DNA from: a virus
IMG/VR virus record: IMGVR_UViG_3300048586_000179
Location: 1 to 64,000 of that record
Length of the DNA stretch: 64,000 nucleotides
Strand: one strand, 5' to 3'
Shown: in pieces, positions 20,818 to 26,782 of the stretch
How the letters are laid out: each line of letters opens with the position of its first letter
Numbering within the stretch: the first letter of the stretch is position 1
Program-made: the position numbers and the translations under genes
The notes under the pieces: model-generated
Told to the model about the DNA's origin: nothing
Database searches by the model: none
The model's input: the letters and a program-made list of their open reading frames with translations, nothing else

Positions 20818-21228
20818 CTAGTGTCCGTGCTTGGTGTCGGTACGCTGCACGACAGCCCAAAGGTTGACGGGGTCGATGATCGTCACCTCCCAGATGAAGG
20901 GGCTTGGCTCACTCGACAGGACCTTGGATCTGGGTTTGGCCTCATCGGTCTTGCCCGCGACCACGATACTGTCCTGGTGCACCACGAAGACCTGGTCGCC
21001 GACACTGATGTGCTGGGCGATGGTGGACTTCTGCAGGTGCACGAGGGCGGACTTGCGGTCACGGGCAAGGCGATGATCCATGACGCTCAGGACCAAAACC
21101 TTGTGGTGAGACATGGCGTGCCATTGTCTCTGGGTAATGACGTCGACGCCCAGCTCCCTGAAGGATGCTGCGCGACCGCGGTTGCGGTAGACGTTCGGAT
21201 TGCTATCCGTATGGTGTTCATAGGGCAT
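20818..21228 (-). CDS. unknown protein, EVE/ASCH-like outline
   Basis: 136 residues from MPYEHHTDSNPNVYRN (AAGGA 7 bases upstream of the ATG at 21226-21228). HISVGDQVFVVHQDSIVVAG and FIWEVTIIDPVNLWAVV suggest a small beta barrel. The GDxVFVVH strand is reminiscent of PUA-like domains such as EVE or ASCH, but the match is weak. Confidence 0.6.
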   Translation of the reverse strand: MPYEHHTDSNPNVYRNRGRAASFRELGVDVITQRQWHAMSHHKVLVLSVMDHRLARDRKSALVHLQKSTIAQHISVGDQVFVVHQDSIVVAGKTDEAKPRSKVLSSEPSPFIWEVTIIDPVNLWAVVQRTDTKHGH

Positions 21229-21272
21229 TTGTGATCCTTTCTCGATACGATGCCTGGAAGCCACACCATGCG

Positions 21273-21288
21273 GCTTCCCATGGGGACC
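21273..21288 (-). promoter_or_regulatory. GGTCCCC element, copy 22
   Basis: TGGTCCCC-ATG-GGAAGC; 44 bases from the ATG at 21228. Confidence 0.75.
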
Positions 21289-21305
21289 ACGCTAATCCCG
21301 GTAAG

Positions 21306-21332
21306 CGAAAAGACCGCCCCCGGAGGGGCGGT
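21306..21332 (-). terminator. intrinsic terminator
   Basis: ACCGCCCC / GGGGCGGT stem then CTTTTCGC; ends the 21336-21737 transcript. Confidence 0.85.
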
Positions 21333-21335
21333 GGA

Positions 21336-21737
21336 TCAGCCCGGCTTGTAGAGGCCGGACTTCTCGAGCACGTCGCGCAGGACCGCGTTGGCCTCGTAGA
21401 AGTCGAGACGGTAGCAGCCGGCGGGTGCCCCGGGCTTGTCCGCCCAGAGGCGGCGCATCCCGTGCCTGTCGATCGACTTGGTGGCGAGGCGAAGGCGGAT
21501 TTCGCGCTTCATCTTCTCGACCACCGCATTGTCGTCGGTGTCCAGGCGGAAGTGCATCGGCTTCTTCCACCCATCCTGGGGCAGAAGGTCGGCGTGCTCC
21601 TTGCACAGCCGCTCGATGCGGGCAGGGCCTTCCTTGCGGCCGCGGCAGAACTCGATGTAGGCGATCGGCTTGCGATCCCAGTATCGGGTCCCTTCCGCGA
21701 CGCCGTCGTGAAAAGCCAGATATGCATAGTAGGTCAT
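21336..21737 (-). CDS. unknown protein
   Basis: 133 residues, mixed alpha/beta and basic (CRGRKEGPARIERLCKEHAD; EKMKREIRLRLATKSIDRHG), ending YEANAVLRDVLEKSGLYKPG. Single-gene cassette under element copy 23. Not recognised. Confidence 0.65.
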   Translation of the reverse strand: MTYYAYLAFHDGVAEGTRYWDRKPIAYIEFCRGRKEGPARIERLCKEHADLLPQDGWKKPMHFRLDTDDNAVVEKMKREIRLRLATKSIDRHGMRRLWADKPGAPAGCYRLDFYEANAVLRDVLEKSGLYKPG

Positions 21738-21759
21738 GATCTGGGGTCCTTTCGTGGTT

Positions 21760-21775
21760 GTTCCCTATGGGGACC
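21760..21775 (-). promoter_or_regulatory. GGTCCCC element, copy 23
   Basis: TGGTCCCC-ATA-GGGAAC; six template-strand pairs; 22 bases from the ATG at 21737. Confidence 0.8.
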
Positions 21776-21787
21776 ACGGCAAAGGCA

Positions 21788-21813
21788 AATGGACCGGACC
21801 CGAAGGCCCGGCC
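21788..21813 (-). terminator. weak intrinsic terminator
   Basis: GGCCGGGCC / GGTCCGGTCC stem with mismatches and only ATTTG after it; ends the 21819-22007 transcript. Confidence 0.55.
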
Positions 21814-21818
21814 AGGAG

Positions 21819-22007
21819 TTACCGATGCGGCGTGCGCGCTTTCTGCCGATGCCGGTCCTGGATCAACTCCAGGATCTCGGCTACCTCGTCGATGCCATCC
21901 AGGCCTCTTCCGGACCTGAGGATCGCAGCCGCCCGTTGTCGCAAGTCCGCAGTTGAGAGATGCTGAATATCCTGCATCTCAGGTTGGCGGATGTAGCTCG
22001 TGAGCAT
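21819..22007 (-). CDS. small helical protein, paralogue of 19307-19594
   Basis: 62 residues. MQDIQHLSTADLRQRAAAIL matches the middle of the 19307-19594 product; the rest is one more helix (GIDEVAEILELIQDRHRQK). Single-gene cassette under element copy 24. Function unknown. Confidence 0.65.
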   Translation of the reverse strand: MLTSYIRQPEMQDIQHLSTADLRQRAAAILRSGRGLDGIDEVAEILELIQDRHRQKARTPHR

Positions 22008-22034
22008 GTGCTCTCCTTCCTCGCGCTTGGGGTT

Positions 22035-22050
22035 ACTCCCGATGGGGACC
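22035..22050 (-). promoter_or_regulatory. GGTCCCC element, copy 24
   Basis: GGTCCCC-ATC-GGGAGT; 27 bases from the ATG at 22007. Confidence 0.75.
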
Positions 22051-22055
22051 CCGCG

Positions 22056-22105
22056 GAAAAAAGAACCTTCTCACGCTCTCTCCCATCCGTGCGAACGGGT
22101 GGGGC
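22056..22105 (-). terminator. probable intrinsic terminator
   Basis: CCCACCCG / CGGATGGG hairpin, then GAGAAGGTTCTTTTTTCC. Ends the transcript from element copy 25. Confidence 0.6.
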
Positions 22106-22237
22106 TTCACGCTGACATTCCATCAACTGCGCGGCTTCCACCGACCTTCTCCAGAGCCTGTCACGGCCCGATCTCTGTCGGCTTTCACTGCTTCCCTCGC
22201 ATGCTTGACAGCGGGTGCAGTTGAGAACGGATGTCTC
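22056..22237 (-). ncRNA. candidate small RNA 1 (orphan cassette)
   Basis: Element copy 25 points into about 180 bases that end at a T-run terminator but hold no convincing gene. The only frame with a ribosome-site-like GAGGG is a 21-codon GTG frame (22123-22188, KADRDRAVTGSG...). Either a short-peptide gene or a noncoding transcript. Not matched to a known RNA family. Confidence 0.4.
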
Positions 22238-22254
22238 GTTCTCCTATGGGGACC
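22238..22254 (-). promoter_or_regulatory. GGTCCCC element, copy 25
   Basis: TGGTCCCC-ATA-GGAGAAC; no start codon with a good ribosome site follows. Confidence 0.75.
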
Positions 22255-22266
22255 ACACAAGATTGC

Positions 22267-22297
22267 GAAAAGAGACCCACCCCTTTCAGGGCGGGTC
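22267..22297 (-). terminator. intrinsic terminator
   Basis: GACCC-GCCC / GGGTGGGTC stem then TCTTTTCGC; ends the 22314-22436 transcript. Confidence 0.8.
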
Positions 22298-22313
22298 GGG
22301 CGCTCTCGGCCGG

Positions 22314-22436
22314 TCACTCGGCGACGGCGGCGGTCCAGCTAGCCTGCAGGTAGGGCAGGGTGTCGCGCTGGAACCTCTCGCTTGTCACATGGAGGTATCC
22401 GGTGAAGAGAATGGCCGCGATGTATATCCATTTCAT
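22314..22436 (-). CDS. very small membrane or secreted peptide
   Basis: 40 residues, MKWIYIAAILFTGYLHVTS then a hydrophilic tail. The hydrophobic N-terminus is a single transmembrane helix or uncleaved signal anchor. AAAGGAGACC lies at a good distance from the ATG at 22434-22436 and element copy 26 is 11 bases upstream, which supports a real gene despite its size. Confidence 0.7.
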   Translation of the reverse strand: MKWIYIAAILFTGYLHVTSERFQRDTLPYLQASWTAAVAE

Positions 22437-22447
22437 GGCAGGTCTCC

Positions 22448-22463
22448 TTTTCCCATGGGGACC
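22448..22463 (-). promoter_or_regulatory. GGTCCCC element, copy 26
   Basis: TGGTCCCC-ATG-GGAAAAGGAGACC: like copy 12, the GG is only 4-5 bases from the ribosome site, which fixes transcription start at this GG or upstream. Confidence 0.8.
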
Positions 22464-22471
22464 ACACGAGG

Positions 22472-22496
22472 CGAAAAAACGATGCCTTGCGGCATG
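22472..22496 (-). terminator. intrinsic terminator
   Basis: ATGCC / GGCAT stem with a GCAA loop, then CGTTTTTTCGCC; ends the transcript from element copy 27. Confidence 0.85.
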
Positions 22497-22612
22497 TCCC
22501 CAGCCTGGATCCTCCATTCACCGTCGCCCTGGCGAACCAGGGATCAGGCGTCTTTCAGACCTGCCCCTTGCGGGGCTACCAAGCGATGCCTTTCAGCATG
22601 CTGGGCGAGGCC
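22472..22612 (-). ncRNA. candidate small RNA 2 (orphan cassette)
   Basis: About 140 bases between element copy 27 and a strong terminator, without a supported reading frame (the only ATG with context gives MLKGIAW). It is dense in local hairpins: AGCATGCT, GCCCCGCAAGGGGC, and CCCTGG-TTCG-CCAGGG with a UUCG tetraloop, then the terminator. This looks like a structured RNA. No known family recognised. Confidence 0.5.
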
Positions 22613-22630
22613 GTTATTCCTATGGGGACC
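22613..22630 (-). promoter_or_regulatory. GGTCCCC element, copy 27
   Basis: CGTGGTCCCC-ATA-GGAATAAC; heads an orphan cassette. Confidence 0.75.
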
Positions 22631-22644
22631 ACGGATTATCGGGG

Positions 22645-22671
22645 CGAAAAAATGCTGCCCTTGGGCGGCAT
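22645..22671 (-). terminator. intrinsic terminator
   Basis: ATGCCGCCC / GGGCAGCAT nine-pair stem (one G.T) then TTTTTTCG; ends the transcript from element copy 28. Confidence 0.85.
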
Positions 22672-22913
22672 CGACTGCTTTGTTGGTTTTACCGCACCGG
22701 TAGAGGCCGGCGCCGTCCAGCATCAGGACGATCGCAGTCTTGGCGTATCACCCCACGCCCGTGGGTCTCAATCCCCACCCTGACCATTCTTGAGTTCATG
22801 GTCGGGTGGGCCGTCTGGCAATCACTCTTCGGGAATGTCATTCGCGTCTTTTGCCAAACGGGAAACTTGCGTGAAGCAAGTCCCTCTGCGACTTTGTGCC
22901 GCCGCAGATTTCT
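22645..22913 (-). ncRNA. candidate small RNA 3 (orphan cassette)
   Basis: About 270 bases between element copy 28 and a strong terminator. The longest frame (MTFPKSDCQTAHPTMNS..., 50 codons) has no ribosome site and unlikely composition. Hairpins include GACTTGCTTCACGCAAGT and the CCCACGGGCGTGGG region. Either noncoding or a decayed gene. Confidence 0.4.
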
Positions 22914-22930
22914 GCATTCCTATGGGGACC
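22914..22930 (-). promoter_or_regulatory. GGTCCCC element, copy 28
   Basis: CGTGGTCCCC-ATA-GGAATGC. The TAG inside it is the stop codon of the 22920-23135 gene, and no terminator separates the two. Confidence 0.75.
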
Positions 22931-23135
22931 ACGGATTATTCCGGCGGCCCGACTTCTCCCGGGCCAGGTCAATGATCCACTCGGACACCCACCCCTCGTC
23001 CAGCTGCATCTGCTCGTAGACCATCAAACCCACGATGTAGTCCTGCTGGAACTGCGTCAGCCCAAGGCCAGGCAGCGCCTGCCTGACCGTCTCCAACGCC
23101 TCCTCGAGCGTGGGGATCAGCGCATCACTCGCCAC
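22920..23135 (-). CDS. unknown protein, GTG start, ending inside the GGTCCCC element
   Basis: 71 residues from the GTG at 23133-23135 (MASDALIPTLEEALETVRQA), overlapping the upstream gene by 11 bases. Helical: GLTQFQQDYIVGLMVYEQMQ, then LDEGWVSEWIIDLAREKSG. The stop TAG is supplied by element copy 28. Most upstream codons of the open frame are antisense-like, so a short start is preferred. Function unknown. Confidence 0.6.
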   Translation of the reverse strand: MASDALIPTLEEALETVRQALPGLGLTQFQQDYIVGLMVYEQMQLDEGWVSEWIIDLAREKSGRRNNPWSP

Positions 23136-23280
23136 GATCCGGTTCCCACAGGCGACCCGTGAAATCCCGGTCGCCCAGCTGCATGCGCGTCCCGTCCGCA
23201 CCCAGCCCCATCTCCTCGAGGAATTCCTCCTCATCATCCTGGAAATCGTCGTCCTCCAGGTCGTCATCCTTGGGTGGCAT
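23125..23280 (-). CDS. very acidic small protein
   Basis: 51 residues from MPPKDDDLEDDDFQDDEEEF; about 40% Asp and Glu in the first 25 residues. GGAGAACCACC precedes the ATG at 23278-23280. Such acidic peptides may mimic DNA, but there is no direct evidence. First gene left of the divergent control region at 23281-23453. Confidence 0.65.
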   Translation of the reverse strand: MPPKDDDLEDDDFQDDEEEFLEEMGLGADGTRMQLGDRDFTGRLWEPDRGE

Positions 23281-23346
23281 GGTGGTTCTCCTTGACAAGG
23301 TTTCCGCTCGACCCCCTCGACAAGCGAAACGCGGCGAAGCATAGTG

Positions 23347-23376
23347 CCCTTGCGCCCTGTCGAGGGGGCGCAAGGG
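23347..23376. promoter_or_regulatory. 11-bp inverted repeat between divergent units
   Basis: CCCTTGCGCCC at 23347-23357 and its exact complement GGGCGCAAGGG at 23366-23376, 8-base loop, in the region between the leftward array and the rightward replication genes. No T-run follows, so an operator is more likely than a terminator. TAGTGCCCT (partial operator motif) overlaps its left arm. Confidence 0.55.
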
Positions 23377-23453
23377 TAGTCTAGCAATCATGGAGAGTTG
23401 GATGCAAGGACCGGGAAGTCCCTTGACCAAGATGCTGTGCATGGCACCAGATC

Positions 23454-24386
23454 ATGCCTCAAGATAGCGGCGCAGCATCACAGACGCAAGACACTATTGT
23501 CAATGTTGCCTTGCGATTGGCTGATAACGGGGTGCCTGTCTTCCCCGTCAGCACGAAGAAGACACCCGTCTGGGAGAAAGGCGAAAGCCCGAACGGAAGG
23601 GACGGGCTGCATGCGGCGACGACCGATCCCGACGAGGTCGAAGCCCTCTTTGCCCACCCCCGCACCGCAGGGATCGGCATGCCCACCGGCAAGATCAGTC
23701 GGGTCACCGTCATCGATGTGGACTGCGGACGTGGCAAGCCCCACCGGGATGCCGCGATGGAATGGCTCGATGGCGCGCGCAAGAGCGCGCTCTGGGGCGC
23801 GACCGTGGTCCGGACAGGGTCGGGTGGCCTCCATTACTACATGCGCTACAGGGAGGGCCTGAAGACCGGGGCCAATGTCTGGGCGATGGGGGTCGATTGC
23901 CGCAATGATGGGGGCTACGTGGTCGTGCCGCCCTTCATGGGGTATCGGTACGAGCGCCAGACGGACCCCGATGACTGGCCCGCAGTGCCTGAGCCGCCGG
24001 CCTCCCGCGTCAAGCGCACGATCGTCGACCAGAAGGATGGCCGCTGCCCACCCGAGATCATGGCCATGCGCGACCTGATCGAGGGCAAGGTCACATGGCA
24101 CGACCCGGTGCGGGACATCATCGCGCACCTGGTGGGGTCAGGGTGGTCGGATGCCGAGATCCTGCGCTTCACCTTCCAGTGGACCTGGCCGGGCTACAAC
24201 CCGGCTGAGACCTTCGAGCAGATCTGCGTCATGCTGAATGGCGCGCGGGAGAAGTGGACCAAGAGCCAGAAGCCCGAAACCCTGACCGACCTGCGTCTCG
24301 ACAGGTTCGTGATGCTCTGGGATCGGTGCAGCACCGCCGAAAAATTGGAAATCATCAAGATGATCAAAGAGGTAGCACCCGAATGA
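23454..24386 (+). CDS. PrimPol (bifunctional primase-polymerase)
   Basis: 310 residues. The N-terminal ~190 match the archaeo-eukaryotic primase-like prim-pol domain: GIGMPTGKISRVTVIDVD with catalytic DVD at 88-90, TGSGGLHYYM with His127, and VDCRNDGGYVVVPP with the third acidic cluster. The C-terminal part is helical. It overlaps the SF3 helicase gene as ATGA, forming the replication initiation pair. No clear ribosome site precedes the ATG. Known activity: primer synthesis and short DNA polymerisation. Confidence 0.9.
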   Translation: MPQDSGAASQTQDTIVNVALRLADNGVPVFPVSTKKTPVWEKGESPNGRDGLHAATTDPDEVEALFAHPRTAGIGMPTGKISRVTVIDVDCGRGKPHRDAAMEWLDGARKSALWGATVVRTGSGGLHYYMRYREGLKTGANVWAMGVDCRNDGGYVVVPPFMGYRYERQTDPDDWPAVPEPPASRVKRTIVDQKDGRCPPEIMAMRDLIEGKVTWHDPVRDIIAHLVGSGWSDAEILRFTFQWTWPGYNPAETFEQICVMLNGAREKWTKSQKPETLTDLRLDRFVMLWDRCSTAEKLEIIKMIKEVAPE

Positions 24387-25960
24387 CGGACGAGATCACA
24401 CCGCCCGCAACCCCCGTCCGTCGTCTTTCCCGCGTGATGATCCCCCCGGAAGAACAAGCCCGGCTCCTTGCCGAGCAGGCGGAGGACGCCGGGACCGATC
24501 CACTTCAGACCCGCATGGGGTGGAGCTTCGCGCAGAACTACCACGAGCGCTTTTGCTTCGATCATGGGCTTGAGCAATGGATGGTCTGGAACGGTAGTAT
24601 CTGGACCGTCGACACCTCCGGCCTTCCCCTCTACGAGATGATGCAGTTCGGGGATCGGCTGATCCGTGTTCACCCCACAGCGCGACGGCAACTGAGCAGC
24701 GTGGGCTTCTGCCGTGGCGCTCTGGAAGCGGCAGCCCACGACAGACGCATGGCGCGGGCGCATGACGAGTTCGACAATGCCCCGAGCATCATCGCCACTC
24801 CCAAGGGTTACATCGACCTGGAGACTGGTGAGGTGAGGCAGCCAGATCGATCCCTGAATATCACCAGGTCGACAGCGATCAGTCCGGAGCCGGGGCCATG
24901 CCCGATGTGGATGAACTTCCTCGCAGCCGTCCATAAGGGGCAGGAAGAGATCATCGACTGGCTGCAGAAGCTCTGCGGCGAGGCCCTGCTCGGCCGGCAG
25001 ACCGACCACCACTTCGTGTTCTTCTACGGCGATGGCGGCAATGGCAAGTCGCAGTTCCTCGAAACCCTGTCAGGCATCATGGGAGACTACGCCGCGCAGG
25101 CTCAGGCCGGCACGTTTACCCAGCCAGAGGGGCGTAGCTTCGGAGGGCAGCATGAGCACGTCCTGGCCATGCTGGAAGGCGCCCGGCTGGTGCTGGTGTC
25201 CGAGCCGGGGGATGGCGAACAGTGGAACATGGGGCGGGTGAAGCAATGGACCGGCGGCGGCATGATCACCGCCGACCTCAAGTACAAGGCGGCCCAGACC
25301 TTCAGGCCCGCAGGACTGCTCGTGCTGGAGAGCAACAAGGCCCTCAAGGTCGAGGTGGTCAACAATGCGGTGGCAAGGCGGCTGCGCTACGTGGTCTGGC
25401 CGCACAAGTTTGCCGGCACCGGATACGAGCACCTGAAGATCGATGACCTCGCCCTGAAGATGCTGGCCGAGGAAGGGCCGCAGATCTTCTCCTGGATGAT
25501 CGAAGGTGCACAGAGGGTCTTGCGAGAGGGCCTGCGAACCACCCCCGAGATCGAAAGGACCAGCGCCAGCTACCTCAAGGAACAGGATGTCGATCAGCGC
25601 TTCATCGAGGATTGCCTCGAAGTCGATGAACACGTCCAGCCCGGCGTCGATCTGCAGGATGCTGTCACCGTCTACAACGAATGGGCACGGAACACGGAAG
25701 CCCCGGCGCGCAAGAACATCGGAACCCGGCTGGTCAGCAAGGGACTGGAAGTCTCCAAGAGCCACCCCCGACGCTACATCCGCAAGCACAGCCTGTCAGC
25801 GAATGGCATGGCCTACATGAGCGCCGCCCTCATGCGGAGGATCAGGAGCAAGGAACTGACGAAGGCCGACGCTGAGCGTTGGCGCAAGACCCTGCTCGAA
25901 TGGGACCTGAAGGGGGATGATGGAGCCTACGTGAATGATCTACTTGGGGTTGTTAGTTAA
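24383..25960 (+). CDS. D5-like SF3 replicative helicase
   Basis: 525 residues from the ATG at 24383 (ATGA overlap); the longer open frame upstream is not used. A D5_N-like region is followed by the SF3 core: Walker A GDGGNGKS (216-223), Walker B LVLVSEP (E274), KQWTGGGMITADLKYK and sensor LLVLESNK (N318). A winged-helix-like C-terminal part follows (KNIGTRLVSKGLEVSKSHPR). Likely a hexameric helicase working with the PrimPol. No replicative DNA polymerase is seen in the window. Confidence 0.9.
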   Translation: MTDEITPPATPVRRLSRVMIPPEEQARLLAEQAEDAGTDPLQTRMGWSFAQNYHERFCFDHGLEQWMVWNGSIWTVDTSGLPLYEMMQFGDRLIRVHPTARRQLSSVGFCRGALEAAAHDRRMARAHDEFDNAPSIIATPKGYIDLETGEVRQPDRSLNITRSTAISPEPGPCPMWMNFLAAVHKGQEEIIDWLQKLCGEALLGRQTDHHFVFFYGDGGNGKSQFLETLSGIMGDYAAQAQAGTFTQPEGRSFGGQHEHVLAMLEGARLVLVSEPGDGEQWNMGRVKQWTGGGMITADLKYKAAQTFRPAGLLVLESNKALKVEVVNNAVARRLRYVVWPHKFAGTGYEHLKIDDLALKMLAEEGPQIFSWMIEGAQRVLREGLRTTPEIERTSASYLKEQDVDQRFIEDCLEVDEHVQPGVDLQDAVTVYNEWARNTEAPARKNIGTRLVSKGLEVSKSHPRRYIRKHSLSANGMAYMSAALMRRIRSKELTKADAERWRKTLLEWDLKGDDGAYVNDLLGVVS

Positions 25961-26006
25961 GACGGTGAAGGGGTCAGTATCAACCGGTGGTTGCCTTTCA
26001 GAAGAA

Positions 26007-26030
26007 GAAGTCCCAAAATTTTGGGACTTC
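26007..26030. promoter_or_regulatory. perfect palindrome O1
   Basis: 24-bp perfect palindrome with core GTCCCAAAATTTTGGGAC (26010-26027). TATAAG at 26034-26039 is a possible -10, so O1 would cover the -35 region. Confidence 0.75.
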
Positions 26031-26094
26031 ACCTATAAGTTCGCTCCACGCGCGCTTGCGCGCCCGCGCGGGATAGGGCAAAGTTATGTGGCAA

Positions 26095-26112
26095 GTCCCA
26101 AAATTTTGGGAC
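26095..26112. promoter_or_regulatory. perfect palindrome O2
   Basis: GTCCCAAAATTTTGGGAC again, exactly 85 bp from O1 (about eight helical turns), just before the GAGGGAG ribosome site of the 26135 gene. A GC-rich hairpin, GCGCGC-TT-GCGCGC (26050-26063), lies between them. Confidence 0.75.
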
Positions 26113-26134
26113 CCGAAAACGAGGGAGCATGACC

Positions 26135-26398
26135 ATGATGAAGCTGTTCAAGGACGACGCCGACATTGCCGACATCGACAAAGCCATCGAAACCATGAAG
26201 GAGGTCGAGCGGCTGCTGACCTCGATCATCGTGCGAGGTGATGACTGGATGAAGGCCGTGCCCGTGCGAGCGTCTACCGCCGACAGGCTGAACGCGCACA
26301 AGAACCGCATCCTGAAGATGAGGATGGACATGCAGGAAGATGGCTTCCAGGTCCGGAGGGCGCGTCGCCTGCCACCTCCGCCGGACGGCTACAGCTGA
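26135..26398 (+). CDS. small charged protein downstream of the twin palindromes
   Basis: 87 residues. Three ATGs lie close together; 26135 is preferred because GAGGGAG is 7 bases before it (26129 is too close). Helical and charged (DIDKAIETMKEVERLLTSII; RLNAHKNRILKMRMDM) with a Pro-rich end. The palindromes probably control it. It could be a replication accessory or regulatory protein; not recognised. Confidence 0.65.
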   Translation: MMKLFKDDADIADIDKAIETMKEVERLLTSIIVRGDDWMKAVPVRASTADRLNAHKNRILKMRMDMQEDGFQVRRARRLPPPPDGYS

Positions 26399-26403
26399 CC
26401 GCG

Positions 26404-26435
26404 AAAAAAGGAGCGCCCGCATGATGCGGACGCCC
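26404..26435 (-). terminator. intrinsic terminator
   Basis: GCGTCCGCAT / ATGCGGGCGC hairpin (one mismatch) then TCCTTTTTTCGC, leftward; ends the 26443-26619 transcript and may also stop rightward reading. Confidence 0.8.
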
Positions 26436-26442
26436 TAGACCA

Positions 26443-26619
26443 TCAGTTCGTTTCGCGCTTATAGCGTTTGAACCAGTTCACCGAGGTCCGCTGCAGGGTC
26501 AGCTTCCTGCCCACATACATGGACAATCCAATGAGCCCCGCGAGTGCGGTGACGGTGATCACGGTCGGCGCGCTGATTGTCAGCGATGCGTTGGTGATGG
26601 CGGCAAGCGTGTGTTCCAT
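26443..26619 (-). CDS. small single-pass membrane protein
   Basis: 58 residues from the ATG at 26617-26619 (AGGAG about 10 bases upstream). Residues about 17-36 (APTVITVTALAGLIGLSMYV) form one transmembrane helix, followed by a basic cytoplasmic-type tail (RKLTLQRTSVNWFKRYKRE). Under element copy 29, separated from the main array by the replication genes. Confidence 0.75.
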   Translation of the reverse strand: MEHTLAAITNASLTISAPTVITVTALAGLIGLSMYVGRKLTLQRTSVNWFKRYKRETN

Positions 26620-26652
26620 AGGGAACGCTCCTCTTTTGTCGAAAGCAGGATT

Positions 26653-26668
26653 GCTTCCTATGGGGACC
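26653..26668 (-). promoter_or_regulatory. GGTCCCC element, copy 29
   Basis: CGTGGTCCCC-ATA-GGAAGC; 33 bases from the ATG at 26619. Confidence 0.75.
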
Positions 26669-26719
26669 ACGCAACCCATTGAAAAAGCTAATGATTGGTA
26701 AAACATATTCGTGGCCGCA

Positions 26720-26736
26720 GCGCGGCGCAGCCGCGC
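26720..26736. repeat. GC-rich hairpin between divergent elements
   Basis: GCGCGGC-GCA-GCCGCGC: perfect 7-pair stem, 3-base loop, no T-run. Placed between the leftward copy 29 and the rightward copy 30. N4 virion polymerase promoters have 5-7-pair stems with 3-base loops, so this could be a strong relative, or a structural or origin element. Confidence 0.6.
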
Positions 26737-26747
26737 GCCGCCTCATC

Positions 26748-26771
26748 AGCTTGCGTGATTAGTGTAAACTG
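26748..26771. repeat. 24-bp exact repeat, copy 2
   Basis: Same sequence as 11938-11961, here 11 bases upstream of the rightward element copy 30. Function unknown. Confidence 0.9.
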
Positions 26772-26782
26772 TCGCGGCATGT

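Noticed and set aside
22530-22570. CCCTGGTTCGCCAGGG (leftward) as a tRNA T-arm
   Set aside because: The stem runs six pairs with a bare TTCG loop, and no acceptor, D or anticodon arms fit around it.
22645-22913. 50-codon frame MTFPKSDCQ... as a gene
   Set aside because: No ribosome site, and the composition is unlike neighbouring proteins; kept only as a candidate noncoding transcript.
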